This document shows, piece by piece, positions 9,054 through 17,721 of a stretch of 64,000 nt of DNA. Made by a program: the position numbers and the translations under genes. Origin of the DNA: Flavobacterium sp. 9AF (GTDB taxonomy: Bacteria; Bacteroidota; Bacteroidia; Flavobacteriales; Flavobacteriaceae); assembly GCF_902506265.1 (NCBI RefSeq), contig NZ_LR733556.1, forward strand, positions 2,148,415 to 2,212,414, written 5' to 3'. A model generated the notes under the pieces. It saw nothing but the letters and a program-made list of their open reading frames with translations. It did not search any database and was not told the DNA's origin. Position 1 is the first letter of the stretch, and every line of letters begins with the position of its first letter.

Positions 9054-10755
9054 TTTTCTCTTTTATTGCTCTAACATTCAATTGCAAACTCACTTGATTA
9101 TTCCATTCATTTTCATCAACTACATACGCCATTTGAAATTCTTTTTTACTTTGTACCAAAGGCAAATATTTTCCTAATCCAAAACCAATGGCACCAATCC
9201 CTGCTTCCTGCGAGGTTTCAAATTGCTTTACATACAGTTTTAAATGTTCACCTTCACTACCTAATGTTTTGGCAAAACCGGTATCAAAAACTGAAGTACT
9301 CATAAAAACAGGATGCATATTTTGGGGACCAAAAGGTTCAAACTCTTTTAAAATTCGAATTAATTTTGGTGTAATATCCGAAAAATCAATTTCCATATCT
9401 ATTGTAATTTCAGGAATTAATAGTTCGGGATTAATGGTGTCTTTTACCACATCTTCAAAGGCTTGTTTAAAAACCGAATACTTTTCTTCTTTTAATGTCA
9501 TTCCTGCAGCATACATATGCCCTCCAAACTGTTCTAAATGATGCGAACATGCTTCCAAAGCCTGATACACATCAAAATCTTGAACTGATCGTGCAGAAGC
9601 GGCTAACTTATCACCACTTTTGGTAAACACTAATGTTGGTCTATAATAGGTCTCTGTCAAACGAGATGCTACTATTCCTATAACCCCTTTATGCCAATCC
9701 TCATTATACACTACTGTTGTAAATCGAGTCTCTTCTTTGTTTTCTTTAATTTGATGAAGGGCTTCTTTGGTTATTTGTTTGTCTAAACCTCTACGTTCTG
9801 CATTGTTTTCTTCAATTTCTTGAGCAAAGGTTTCGGCTTGTTTTAAATCGAACTCGGTTAACAACTGAACCGCATAATCGCCATGCTTTATTCTTCCCGC
9901 TGCATTAATTCTTGGCGCCACTATGAAAACTACATCGGTAATAGTTAAAGTCTTCTTTTTCACATTTTGAACCAAAGCTTTAATTCCGGGTCTTGGATTC
10001 GAATTGATAACTTCCAAACCAAATTTAGCCAAAACCCTATTTTCACCAGTCATGGGGACGATATCTGCCGCAATAGCTGTAGCCACTAAATCCAAATACG
10101 GTACTAAGTCCTGAATCGTTTGCCCCTTATTTCTCCCTAAAGCTTGTATCAATTTAAAACCTACTCCACAACCGCACAATTCATCATAAGGATACGTACA
10201 ATCTTCTCTTTTGGGATCTAAAACAGCAACGGCATCTGGCAAAATGGCTCCAGGTCGATGGTGATCACAAATAATAAAATCAATTCCTTTTTCTTTTGCA
10301 TAAGCCACATGATCAACTGATTTAATCCCACAATCTAAAGCTATAATTAGTGTAAACCCATTGTCTTCTGCAAAATCAATTCCTTGAAATGATACACCAT
10401 ATCCTTCTAAATAACGATCTGGAATATAAGTCGCTACATTGGAATAATCGGTTTTTAAATAACTTGAAACCAAGGAAACGGCCGTTGTTCCGTCAACATC
10501 ATAATCTCCAAAAACTAAAATATTTTCTTGATTTGCGATAGCAGTTTCAATACGAGCCACTGCTTTATCCATATCTTTCATTAAATACGGATCGTGAAGG
10601 TCATTTAAAGTGGGACGGAAAAAAGATTTAGCTTGTTCAAACGTTTCAATGCCTCGTTGAACTAATAATGTAGCAATGATTTCGTCTACCTGAAGAACTT
10701 CTTGTAAGGCTTGTACTTTTTCTTTATTTGGCTTTGATTTTAAGTTCCAACGCAT
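9046..10755 (-). CDS. recJ: single-stranded-DNA-specific exonuclease RecJ
   Basis: 5'-to-3' exonuclease of recombination and mismatch repair, acting on single-stranded DNA in the cytoplasm. The DHH phosphoesterase core shows VFGDYDVDGTTAVSLV and CDHHRPG, the DHHA1 domain has FGGHMYAAGMTL, and a C-terminal OB-like region follows. The start chosen is the ATG at 10755 (MRWNLKSKPNKEKVQ), the usual RecJ N-terminus. The frame is open 15 codons further upstream, but that stretch looks non-conserved, and TAAAATTAACAAAC precedes 10755 as a plausible ribosome site. The resulting 569 residues fit the family. It is followed by the overlapping MFS gene. Confidence 0.93.
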   Translation of the reverse strand: MRWNLKSKPNKEKVQALQEVLQVDEIIATLLVQRGIETFEQAKSFFRPTLNDLHDPYLMKDMDKAVARIETAIANQENILVFGDYDVDGTTAVSLVSSYLKTDYSNVATYIPDRYLEGYGVSFQGIDFAEDNGFTLIIALDCGIKSVDHVAYAKEKGIDFIICDHHRPGAILPDAVAVLDPKREDCTYPYDELCGCGVGFKLIQALGRNKGQTIQDLVPYLDLVATAIAADIVPMTGENRVLAKFGLEVINSNPRPGIKALVQNVKKKTLTITDVVFIVAPRINAAGRIKHGDYAVQLLTEFDLKQAETFAQEIEENNAERRGLDKQITKEALHQIKENKEETRFTTVVYNEDWHKGVIGIVASRLTETYYRPTLVFTKSGDKLAASARSVQDFDVYQALEACSHHLEQFGGHMYAAGMTLKEEKYSVFKQAFEDVVKDTINPELLIPEITIDMEIDFSDITPKLIRILKEFEPFGPQNMHPVFMSTSVFDTGFAKTLGSEGEHLKLYVKQFETSQEAGIGAIGFGLGKYLPLVQSKKEFQMAYVVDENEWNNQVSLQLNVRAIKEKNG

Positions 10756-10862
10756 GTTTGTTAATTTTAGAAATTTGAGTTTTCTTTTTGGCTTATACAA
10801 TTGAAAAACAAATTTACTATTAAAATTGATGTTGGCTTATTTTAATACCAATAAAATTTAGT

Positions 10863-10870
10863 TAATTTTG
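10863..10870 (+). promoter_or_regulatory. candidate -7 element for adenine deaminase
   Basis: TAATTTTG fits TAnnTTTG and lies 26 bp before the ade start codon. The nearest upstream TTG (10832-10834) is 28 bp away, wider than usual, so only the -7 box is supported. Confidence 0.4.
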
Positions 10871-10895
10871 AACTCATTACTTTCAAAACTAAAGC

Positions 10896-12518
10896 ATGCA
10901 AATTCAAGGACAAATTGTAGATATCGCAAACAAAAAAATATTTTCAGGAGAAATTACCGTTGAAAATGGAAACATTACATCCATTGTACCCAAAGAACAT
11001 CAAGTAAAAAACTACATCCTTCCAGGTTTTATCGATGCTCATATTCATATTGAAAGTTCGATGTTAGTTCCTTCAGAATTTGCTAAAATTGCTGTACTAC
11101 ATGGTACTATTGGTACCATTTCTGACCCACATGAAATTGCGAATGTATTGGGAAAAGAAGGCGTTTATTATATGATTGAAAACAGTAAGAAAGTACCTTT
11201 AAAATTTCATTTTGGAGCACCCTCTTGTGTACCAGCCACCTTTTTTGAAACTGCTGGTGCTGTTATTGATGCAAATGATATCAAAGAATTATTAGCTTCA
11301 CCCGACATTCATTATTTAGCAGAAATGATGAATTACCCTGGTGTTTTATTTGATGATGCCGAAGTTTTAAAAAAAATGGAATGGGCTAAACACTTTAACA
11401 AACCAATAGACGGTCATGCTCCTGGCTTACGAGGGGAACCGTTACAAAAATATATTGCTGCTGGAATTACAACAGATCATGAATGTTTTACTTATGAAGA
11501 AGCTAGTGAAAAATTAGCACTCGGCATGAAAGTAATTATTCGGGAAGGAAGTGCAGCTAAGAATTTCGAAGCATTGATCGATTTATTGCCAGAGCATTAT
11601 GAAAACATGATGTTTTGTTCCGATGATAAGCATCCAGATGATTTAATTGTCAGTCATATTAACGCATTATGTGCTAGAGCTGTAAAAAAAGGAATTGATC
11701 TTTTTAAAGTATTGCAAGCTGCTTGTATCAACCCGGTGCATCATTACAAAATGAATGTAGGTATTTTACGAGAAGGTGATTTTGCTGACTTTATTGTAGT
11801 GGAAGATTTGGTTGATTTTCAAGTATTACAAACCTACATTAATGGTGAACTAGTGGCCGAAAATGGCACTTCTAAAATAGCAGATATTGATTTTGAAACA
11901 CCTAATAATTTTAGCACTTCTTTTAAAAAGCCAGAAGATTTTGAAATGAAGAGTTCAGCCAAAACCATTCGCGTGATTGAAGCTCTAGAAGGCCAATTAA
12001 TCACAAATGAACTCCATCATAACGCTTTTTTAAAAGATGGAAAATTAGTTTCAGATACAAAGAATGACATTTTAAAAATGGCAGTAGTAAATCGGTACGA
12101 AAATGCTCCAATAGCAGTAGCTTTCATTAAAAATTTCGGTTTAAAAGAAGGAGCTATAGCGAGTTCGGTTGCACACGATTGCCACAATATTGTTGTCGTA
12201 GGTACTTCTGACGAAGAAATTTGTAGCGCTGTTAACCTCTTGATCGAAAATAAAGGAGGTGTTTGTGCCGTAAATGGTGCTGAAAAAAAGGTATTGTCTT
12301 TACCTGTTGCAGGTATTATGAGTGCCAAAGACGGTTGGGAAACAGGTAAATTATACCAAGAAATTGATGCAAAAGCCAAATCATATGGTAGCACCTTGCA
12401 TGCTCCTTTTATGACGCTTTCTTTTATGGCTTTATTAGTTATTCCAGATTTAAAACTTTCTGATAAAGGTTTGTTCAGTGGAAATAGTTTTTCTTTTGTG
12501 GATTTGCAAGTGGAATAG
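10896..12518 (+). CDS. ade: adenine deaminase
   Basis: Amidohydrolase-superfamily enzyme that deaminates adenine to hypoxanthine for purine salvage. The metal-binding motif [12 protein letters not shown] (about 48-59), DPHEIANV, the DGHAPGLRG loop, [11 protein letters not shown] and [11 protein letters not shown] are all present in the expected order. A C-terminal domain with [18 protein letters not shown] is typical of the AdeC family. At 540 residues it is of normal length. It stands alone, divergent from recJ, with a heptamer repeat just after its stop. Confidence 0.92.
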   Translation: MQIQGQIVDIANKKIFSGEITVENGNITSIVPKEHQVKNYILPGFIDAHIHIESSMLVPSEFAKIAVLHGTIGTISDPHEIANVLGKEGVYYMIENSKKVPLKFHFGAPSCVPATFFETAGAVIDANDIKELLASPDIHYLAEMMNYPGVLFDDAEVLKKMEWAKHFNKPIDGHAPGLRGEPLQKYIAAGITTDHECFTYEEASEKLALGMKVIIREGSAAKNFEALIDLLPEHYENMMFCSDDKHPDDLIVSHINALCARAVKKGIDLFKVLQAACINPVHHYKMNVGILREGDFADFIVVEDLVDFQVLQTYINGELVAENGTSKIADIDFETPNNFSTSFKKPEDFEMKSSAKTIRVIEALEGQLITNELHHNAFLKDGKLVSDTKNDILKMAVVNRYENAPIAVAFIKNFGLKEGAIASSVAHDCHNIVVVGTSDEEICSAVNLLIENKGGVCAVNGAEKKVLSLPVAGIMSAKDGWETGKLYQEIDAKAKSYGSTLHAPFMTLSFMALLVIPDLKLSDKGLFSGNSFSFVDLQVE

Positions 12519-12525
12519 TAATAAA

Positions 12526-12557
12526 GTTGTTGGTTGTTGGTTGTTGGTTGTTGGTTA
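12526..12557. repeat. heptamer tandem repeat
   Basis: Four exact copies of GTTGTTG (12526-12553) are followed by a partial GTTA. They begin 7 bp after the ade stop and 38 bp before the next gene. Short arrays like this can change copy number by slipped-strand pairing. No coding role is evident. Confidence 0.85.
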
Positions 12558-12594
12558 CAATATAAAAACAAATATGATTTACATTTTCAATCAC

Positions 12595-13050
12595 ATGAAA
12601 TGGTATAGCCGAAAAATTATACCTTTCATTGGTATACTATTCTTTATAAATTGTACCCAAAACAAAGAGGATTTAGTTTATTTATTTCCTTCAAAAATGA
12701 AGGTTATTACAAACACAGAAATAGATTCGTTATGCGATAAAGTTTTCACTCTTCAAAGTAGCTTTTCAAGTGAAAAAAATCTGCAAGATATACCATTAGA
12801 TTCGGTAGTTTTTAAAAAAGAGGGCAGTATTTATTCTTTCAACAAAAAAGTAGGCACTTGGCAAACAGACAGAACAATTTATTTATCAAATTACAAAAGA
12901 AAGTTCTATTTTAATTATATTACAAAGAATAGCTTAAGAATATATTCGAGATACCAAATCGAAAAGGATACCACTTTAAAACAAATAAAACTTCATTTAG
13001 TAAGCGAAAAAAATAGGAAATCCGAACCTGAAAGTGAATTTGATTTTTAA
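12595..13050 (+). CDS. small hypothetical lipoprotein
   Basis: I do not recognise a family. From the ATG at 12595 the protein is 151 residues: MKWYSRKIIPFIGILFFINC gives a hydrophobic signal followed by Cys and a charged stretch (TQNKEDL), like a Bacteroidota SpII signal, although Asn at -1 is unusual. The mature part is polar, with a possible immunoglobulin- or lipocalin-like pattern (RTIYLSNYKRKFYFNY). An in-frame ATG at 12574 would add seven residues; the frame further upstream runs through the heptamer repeat and the end of ade, so it is unlikely to be used. Envelope localisation is inference. Confidence 0.6.
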   Translation: MKWYSRKIIPFIGILFFINCTQNKEDLVYLFPSKMKVITNTEIDSLCDKVFTLQSSFSSEKNLQDIPLDSVVFKKEGSIYSFNKKVGTWQTDRTIYLSNYKRKFYFNYITKNSLRIYSRYQIEKDTTLKQIKLHLVSEKNRKSEPESEFDF

Positions 13051-13077
13051 AAAATCATTATTTTATTTTCTTGCTAT

Positions 13078-13104
13078 GTCATTTCGACTAAAGGGAGAAA
13101 TCAC
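13078..13104 (+). repeat. left inverted repeat of the GIY-YIG unit
   Basis: Begins GTCATTTCGACTAAAGGG and runs to 13104. It matches the complement of 13456-13482 at 24 of 27 positions. Similar GTCATTTCGACTGAA...GGAGAAATC repeats are, to my knowledge, common in flavobacterial genomes. Confidence 0.85.
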
Positions 13105-13119
13105 ATAAAGACCTTTAAT

Positions 13120-13484
13120 TCAATCAAAATGATAATTTAAAAACTCAAAACTAGCATTAAACCGTTTTATTAATTCTAGTTTTTTATCTCTACGCCATTT
13201 TTTTAATTCTTTTTCTCTTGCAATTGCTTCTTCCACCCAAACAAATTTTTCATAATATACTAAAATTGCAAATTATATTTAGCTGCAAAAGTTTTATTTC
13301 CAAGTTCTAAATTTTCTTTATGTTGAAACATTCTTTGTTTCAAATTATTTGTCATACCAATATAAAAAGTCGATCTATATTTATTTGTAATAATATAAAC
13401 ATAATAAGAATGGAAACCTAATTGAGGATTAAACTCATTCATGATATTAATTGATGCGATTTCTCCATTCAGTCGAAATGACAA
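13120..13484 (-). pseudogene. GIY-YIG nuclease-like gene, frameshifted
   Basis: The N-terminal half has the GIY-YIG fold: YYVYIITNKYRSTFYIGMTN then NLKQRMFQHK, where the YVYI and FYIG strands and the Arg are seen. This frame stops at KYNLQF. In the neighbouring frame the rest of the family continues at once: LVYYEKFVWVEEAIAREKEL, KKWRRDKKLELI, ending at a TGA at 13120-13122, including the expected catalytic Glu region. Adding one base to the 4-A run at 13262-13265 (plus strand) restores a full protein of about 105-120 residues. The first codons (MSFRLNGEIAS) are translated inverted repeat; ATG at 13439 is a likelier natural start. Either a true single-base deletion or a sequencing error. Confidence 0.85.
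13456..13482 (-). repeat. right inverted repeat of the GIY-YIG unit
   Basis: On the complement it begins GTCATTTCGACTGAATGG and is near-identical to 13078-13104 in opposite orientation. The two copies bound a 405-bp unit that contains almost only the GIY-YIG gene. Confidence 0.85.
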
Positions 13485-13490
13485 TTTGAA

Positions 13491-13829
13491 TTATTTCAAT
13501 TCCAAAGCATTTCCTTCAAAAGAAATACCTTCCCAACCCGAGTTGATAAAATTTCTAATATTTTGATGATCCATTTCTTTTGGTGTTGCTAATACTTTTT
13601 GATAATGTTCCCCAAATAAAAACAAGGTGTCTTTTTCATTTAATTGGTACATTTTAGCAAAAGAAAACACTTTACACGAACCGTTATTGCTATTGGCTTC
13701 GTTTGTTACAGTTCCATTTGTAAAAGGGGTTGGTGTAAATATAAAATGAGTATCTATAGTAGCAATTACTTCTGAGAAAGCTACCATTTCAGCTTTTTGG
13801 ACTGCTTCAATCAAATTAGAAATCGTCAT
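13491..13829 (-). CDS. HopJ type III effector family protein
   Basis: A 112-residue protein matching the HopJ family: VIATIDTHFIFTPTPFTNG, NEANSNNGSCKVFSFAKM, DTLFLFGEHY, and DHQNIRNFINSGWEGISF in family order. The name comes from a Pseudomonas syringae effector, but the family is widespread in non-pathogens without type III secretion. There is no sign of a type III system here, so an effector role should not be assumed. It is downstream of osmC in the same orientation (13 bp gap), and its stop is 8 bp from the right repeat of the GIY-YIG unit. Confidence 0.8.
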   Translation of the reverse strand: MTISNLIEAVQKAEMVAFSEVIATIDTHFIFTPTPFTNGTVTNEANSNNGSCKVFSFAKMYQLNEKDTLFLFGEHYQKVLATPKEMDHQNIRNFINSGWEGISFEGNALELK

Positions 13830-13842
13830 ATAAAAGAAGGAA

Positions 13843-14268
13843 TTAATCGTGATGAAAAATAGTTTTAATTTCTATTTTGGCAAATTGTCGAAACATTTCC
13901 ATGACACCACAATATTTTTCTACCGATAAATTCACCGCTTTTTGAAGCTTATTTTCGTCTAGATTCTTCCCATAAAAATGATATTCAACCGTAACCGTAT
14001 CGTATACTTTTGGATGTTCTTCGGTTAAATTAGCAATCGTTTCAATTTTAAAGTCTTTAACTTCTAGCTTCATTTTTTCAATTAAAGAAGCCACATCCAA
14101 ACCCGAACAACCTGCTAAGGATGACAACAGTAATGCTTTTGGTCGTAAGCCAGCTCCTGCTCCACCATGTTCTGGAGCAGCATTGATTAAAAAGGTTTCC
14201 CCACTAGGATTTGTAGATTCAAATTGCATTTTTCCTTTCCAAGTGGTAGTGGTTGAATGTGTTGTCAT
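13843..14268 (-). CDS. OsmC family peroxiredoxin-like protein
   Basis: Small OsmC/YhfA-type protein, probably a cytoplasmic thiol peroxidase acting on organic hydroperoxides. Visible features are GGAGAGLRPKALLLSSLAGC with the first conserved Cys, and EKYCGVMEMF with the second. The start is set at the ATG at 14268 (MTTHSTTTTWKGKMQF), the normal N-terminus. The frame is open to 14298, but that would run into the upstream membrane protein gene. Length 141 residues is normal. It lies in a run of minus-strand genes with hopJ downstream. Confidence 0.85.
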   Translation of the reverse strand: MTTHSTTTTWKGKMQFESTNPSGETFLINAAPEHGGAGAGLRPKALLLSSLAGCSGLDVASLIEKMKLEVKDFKIETIANLTEEHPKVYDTVTVEYHFYGKNLDENKLQKAVNLSVEKYCGVMEMFRQFAKIEIKTIFHHD

Positions 14269-14275
14269 GTTGTAT

Positions 14276-14947
14276 CTAGTTTTTAATGAAATAAACAAAA
14301 GCTATTTGCAATAAAATAGCAACCACAAAAATGATTCGAATAGTCTTAACATGATTGATTGAGAAAACTTTCTCGTTGAAAAAAGCATTGGTTTTTCCAA
14401 CTAAATAATTCACTTTTTGTTCCTTTTCTTGTGAAATAAACTCTTTATTAATAACGTCTATATACTCAACTAATGGAATTTTAGAAACCAAATAATTAAT
14501 CCCTTTTACAATTATTTTGGGAACATTTTCATAAGAACTGTTAATAATTTGAGGAATATTTACAATTTGATTTACGGTCATTCCTGCTTTAGTTTTTGCA
14601 CCAGCCTCTAACTTATCGATTACACTTTCCGCGAATTTCAATTTGAAAGTTTCTAATTTATCAAAGTAAATTTTACCTGCTTCAAGAAGCACTTGATGAT
14701 ATCTTTTTGTCGTGGCTCGAAAAGTAGACACTATTCCTACAATTAAAATAAGAATTACTAATACTATTTTATAAGCAATTATATCTCCAACAAATAGATA
14801 AACTAAACCTGTAATCAAAAAAATCAAATTGAAAACGATAAAGAAAATTAAGGTTTTGGTTACTTTAAAAACTGATGAAGCTGATAACTTAGACGCTTCT
14901 TTTAACAACGGGAGACTCTGCTTTAATTTTTCTTGAATTTTTTCCAT
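14276..14947 (-). CDS. hypothetical membrane protein
   Basis: Not recognised. At 223 residues it has an N-terminal amphipathic region, two adjacent transmembrane segments (about 30-50 and 58-80), a long amphipathic helical middle part, and a C-terminal hydrophobic helix (about 203-220) ending in YFIKN. The topology suggests an inner-membrane protein with a cytoplasmic helical domain. It is 22 bp downstream of rsmI and 7 bp upstream of osmC, so is probably co-transcribed with both. Confidence 0.6.
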   Translation of the reverse strand: MEKIQEKLKQSLPLLKEASKLSASSVFKVTKTLIFFIVFNLIFLITGLVYLFVGDIIAYKIVLVILILIVGIVSTFRATTKRYHQVLLEAGKIYFDKLETFKLKFAESVIDKLEAGAKTKAGMTVNQIVNIPQIINSSYENVPKIIVKGINYLVSKIPLVEYIDVINKEFISQEKEQKVNYLVGKTNAFFNEKVFSINHVKTIRIIFVVAILLQIAFVYFIKN

Positions 14948-14969
14948 TACTTTTTTATTTCAAACTTTT

Positions 14970-15647
14970 TTATTTTAAATTTTTTCCAGCCACACAAACC
15001 ACAATTTCTCCTTTTGCAGGTTTGGCTTCAAAATGTTGTAAAACTTCTTCAGCTGTACCACGAATTGTTTCTTCATGCAATTTCGACAATTCTCTGGAAA
15101 CTGTAACTCTTCGTTCGGCACCAAAATATTGCACCAATTCGGCTAATGTTTTATTTAATTTATGTGGAGAAACATATAAAATCATGGTTCGGGTTTCTTC
15201 CGCCAAGGCTAAAAAACGCGTTTGTCTTCCTTTTTTATCGGGTAAAAAACCTTCAAAGACAAATTTATCATTGGGCAAACCACTATTTACTAATGCAGGT
15301 ACAAAAGCAGTGGCACCAGGCAAACATTCTACAGCCACACCATTTTCGACACACGCACGCGTTAACAAAAAACCAGGATCGGAAATAGCAGGTGTGCCTG
15401 CATCGCTAATTAAAGCAATGGTTTCACCAGCTTGCATTCGTTTTACTAAATTATCCACCGTTTTATGCTCGTTATGCATGTGATGGCTGTGCATGGGTGT
15501 GTTAATTTCAAAATGTTTCAACAGTTTTCCACTATTGCGTGTATCTTCGGCTAAAATCAAATCCACTTCTTGGAGCACTTTAATGGCTCTAAAAGTCATG
15601 TCTTCAAGATTTCCAATTGGCGTTGGTACTAAAAAAAGTTTTCCCAT
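14970..15647 (-). CDS. rsmI: 16S rRNA (cytidine(1402)-2'-O)-methyltransferase
   Basis: S-adenosylmethionine-dependent methyltransferase that 2'-O-methylates C1402 in the decoding centre of 16S rRNA. Visible motifs are VPTPIGNLEDMTFRAI at the start, LAEDTRNSGKLL, LISDAGTPAISDPG, and PGATAFVPALVNSGLP, all characteristic of the YraL/RsmI tetrapyrrole-methylase fold. At 225 residues it lacks the long C-terminal tail of some homologues, as is usual in Bacteroidota. The preceding HEAT-repeat gene ends 2 bp upstream of its start. Confidence 0.93.
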   Translation of the reverse strand: MGKLFLVPTPIGNLEDMTFRAIKVLQEVDLILAEDTRNSGKLLKHFEINTPMHSHHMHNEHKTVDNLVKRMQAGETIALISDAGTPAISDPGFLLTRACVENGVAVECLPGATAFVPALVNSGLPNDKFVFEGFLPDKKGRQTRFLALAEETRTMILYVSPHKLNKTLAELVQYFGAERRVTVSRELSKLHEETIRGTAEEVLQHFEAKPAKGEIVVCVAGKNLK

Positions 15648-15648
15648 A

Positions 15649-16416
15649 TTATTTTTTAAAATTTAAATCAATATATGTTATTACCTCTTCTTGTGATAAA
15701 GCGCTAAATTTGGCATATCTTTTTTCGCTATGCACATCCACAATTTCATCTAGCGCATCTAAAACTAGCATTTTATTTTCCCAAGAATTTAGATGAACAA
15801 TTACTTTAGGCAAGCAATTTTTCTTATAACTTATTTGACCTATAACATGAATTAAAGTATTCCTAACCCTCTTAGTGGTATCATTCTGCAATTCTTTTAA
15901 CAAAGGTAGAATATCTTCTGGATGTGTCCTTCCTCTCAATTCAATTCCATGACAAATTTCTCTTCTTACTTCTTTATCATCGTGATGTAAATATTGTTTC
16001 GCCCAATTTAGAATTGGTTTTGGATTTTTCTCGCTCATTTTTTTTACAGAGCCAATTACTGCATTGCGCACACAATGATGTTCGTCAAACAACCCATTAT
16101 CAAAAAACCAAACTACATCTTCAAAATAATATTTCCCTATTTCACCAGCTGCATTCACTACCGTTTGCCTTATTTTTTCATTTTCCCTTTCAAATAAGTT
16201 GCGCAACATTTCTAAAATAATTTGTTGCAAATAGAGGTTTGCATTATATATTTTACCAACTGCTAAATAAGCGTTTTTTCTAATATAAGTATCTTCATCA
16301 GAAAAATAGACTTCTAAATTTAGGGATGACTTATTTTTAAAATCTGAACGAATTGCCTCAGTAATTTGCGCTACTAATTGTTCTCTCTCTGTTTTTGACA
16401 AATCATAAAAAGCCAT
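15649..16416 (-). CDS. HEAT repeat-containing protein
   Basis: A 255-residue helical protein without signal peptide or membrane segment. Repeating units such as DEDTYIRKNAYLAVGKIYNA, ENEKIRQTVVNAAGEIGKYY, DEHHCVRNAVIGSVKKMS, DDKEVRREICHGIELRG and TKRVRNTLIHVIGQIS each show the R-N/A-V-x-x-I/V-G helix-turn pattern of HEAT repeats. Such alpha-solenoids bind proteins or nucleic acids; a DNA-glycosylase (AlkD-like) function is possible but not shown. It is immediately upstream of rsmI. Confidence 0.75.
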   Translation of the reverse strand: MAFYDLSKTEREQLVAQITEAIRSDFKNKSSLNLEVYFSDEDTYIRKNAYLAVGKIYNANLYLQQIILEMLRNLFERENEKIRQTVVNAAGEIGKYYFEDVVWFFDNGLFDEHHCVRNAVIGSVKKMSEKNPKPILNWAKQYLHHDDKEVRREICHGIELRGRTHPEDILPLLKELQNDTTKRVRNTLIHVIGQISYKKNCLPKVIVHLNSWENKMLVLDALDEIVDVHSEKRYAKFSALSQEEVITYIDLNFKK

Positions 16417-16418
16417 AA

Positions 16419-16778
16419 TTAACTTCTAACTTTTTTACCTAGAAAATAAGAAATCAATAAAAACAGAAAGGCAAAAAGAGCCATATTTTGACCACCATCT
16501 TTAATCATATAATGTGCAAAAAAAGCAAGTAGAATTTCAAAAAAGAAGGCAGCATAAGCCCATTCTTTTAATGTCTTGTTCCAATTTGTCAAAATCACAA
16601 CTACTCCAGTTATTTTAAGAACAGCCAATGGATAAATGAGATAATTTGGATATCCTAATTTTTCAAAATAACTTTTGATTATTTCATATTTCGAGAGATA
16701 CATCACTGATGAATATATCATTAGCAATGAAAACAATACAGTAAAAATCCAATATAAAAACTTCAGATATGTATGCAT
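16419..16778 (-). CDS. DoxX-like membrane protein
   Basis: A 119-residue protein with four hydrophobic segments, starting MHTYLKFLYWIFTVLFSLLM. The motif YLIYPLAVLKITGVVVIL followed by LKEWAYAAFFFEILLAFFAH is typical of the DoxX_2 family. The start at 16778 is preferred because upstream codons overlap the previous gene. It ends 2 bp before the HEAT-repeat gene. Function in the family is poorly defined. Confidence 0.75.
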   Translation of the reverse strand: MHTYLKFLYWIFTVLFSLLMIYSSVMYLSKYEIIKSYFEKLGYPNYLIYPLAVLKITGVVVILTNWNKTLKEWAYAAFFFEILLAFFAHYMIKDGGQNMALFAFLFLLISYFLGKKVRS

Positions 16779-16782
16779 TATT

Positions 16783-17619
16783 TTAATTAAACTTGCGTTC
16801 AATAATTTCTAAAAAACGCGTTTCATATTCTTCTTTACCTTCCCAATTATCGTAATCAGGCTTCACAAAATCATTGATAAAATCTTTGGCTTCCTCGAAA
16901 GAATCGAAAGTATTCAATTGCGATAAAACTCGATTGAAATCTTGCGCACTTCCGCCAAACAATCTCTTTTCGAAAGCAATACGATCGTTTAACCCAAAAG
17001 AAATGCCTCGGGTTAATCTATCATTTAACGATAGGGTTCTCGGTTCTTCATCAAAAGTCTTCTTGGCTTCAAAAATAGTTTCGGATTCTATCTTTTCAGG
17101 TTGAATAGCTTCTATAATCTCTTTAATAGGTTCTTCAATTACCTCTTTTACTGGCGAAGTAGTTTCAATTTTTTCAAAAGAAACATCAGCAATTTTTTCA
17201 ATTTCTTTTGGTAAATCTTCGACTTTTACAAAATCAACCTCTTTATAGTCATTCATAAACACACCTTCAAATAAAGCGGGTTGTTCTTTTTGCTCTTCCT
17301 CTTTTAAAATAGGCTCCTCTTCCATTTCTTCGACTTCCTCAACAACTTCTTCTTTCATTTCCACAGGCGCTTCCGTTACAATTGGGGTTGCTCTTTTTAC
17401 TTCTTCGACAACAACGGGTGCTTCCAATTTTGCTTCTAATTCCTCTTGCGAAACCTGGTCTTTGATGGCTTCAAAATTTTCTTCGTAGAAACGTAAAATA
17501 GTTAATTGCTCATATAATTTTTTGGCTTCTTCTTGCAATTGTTTAGTTTCTGAACGATTTTTTAATTTTAAAACACGATGTGCAATACTGATTAATTCGG
17601 CTTCTAATTTTTTCTTCAT
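16783..17619 (-). CDS. conserved acidic hypothetical protein
   Basis: Start at 17619 (MKKKLEAELISIAHRVLKLK) gives 278 residues. An N-terminal coiled-coil-like region (1-60) is followed by a low-complexity acidic segment of Glu, Val and Pro (70-190) and a compact C-terminal part with GLNDRIAFEKRLFGGSAQDF, NRVLSQLNTFDSFEEAKDFI and WEGKEEYETRF. I recall this C-terminal block as conserved in flavobacterial proteins of unknown function. No signal peptide. The disordered linker suggests it tethers two functional ends. Divergent from tdk. Confidence 0.65.
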   Translation of the reverse strand: MKKKLEAELISIAHRVLKLKNRSETKQLQEEAKKLYEQLTILRFYEENFEAIKDQVSQEELEAKLEAPVVVEEVKRATPIVTEAPVEMKEEVVEEVEEMEEEPILKEEEQKEQPALFEGVFMNDYKEVDFVKVEDLPKEIEKIADVSFEKIETTSPVKEVIEEPIKEIIEAIQPEKIESETIFEAKKTFDEEPRTLSLNDRLTRGISFGLNDRIAFEKRLFGGSAQDFNRVLSQLNTFDSFEEAKDFINDFVKPDYDNWEGKEEYETRFLEIIERKFN

Positions 17620-17721
17620 AACTTTATAGAATAGAAATTGAATATATGGGTGGTTTTTTAATAAATTTGTTCCCATTACAAAAATAGCAGAAAATACTAT
17701 TAATCGACTGAAAAAAACAAA

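Noticed and set aside
9188..9541. Plus-strand frame inside recJ
   Set aside because: Antisense to the conserved RecJ domain and low-complexity.
12526..12557. Short CRISPR-like array
   Set aside because: Heptamer copies are directly adjacent with no spacers; a simple tandem repeat.
12017..12571. Long antisense frame inside adenine deaminase
   Set aside because: Shadow of a strongly conserved coding frame; no start site or family match.
13260..13484. Intact 74-residue GIY-YIG protein
   Set aside because: The rest of the domain continues in the next frame, so it is a frameshifted gene, not a short protein.
13491..13829. Type III secretion effector
   Set aside because: Family name only; HopJ homologues occur in free-living bacteria, and no secretion genes are nearby.
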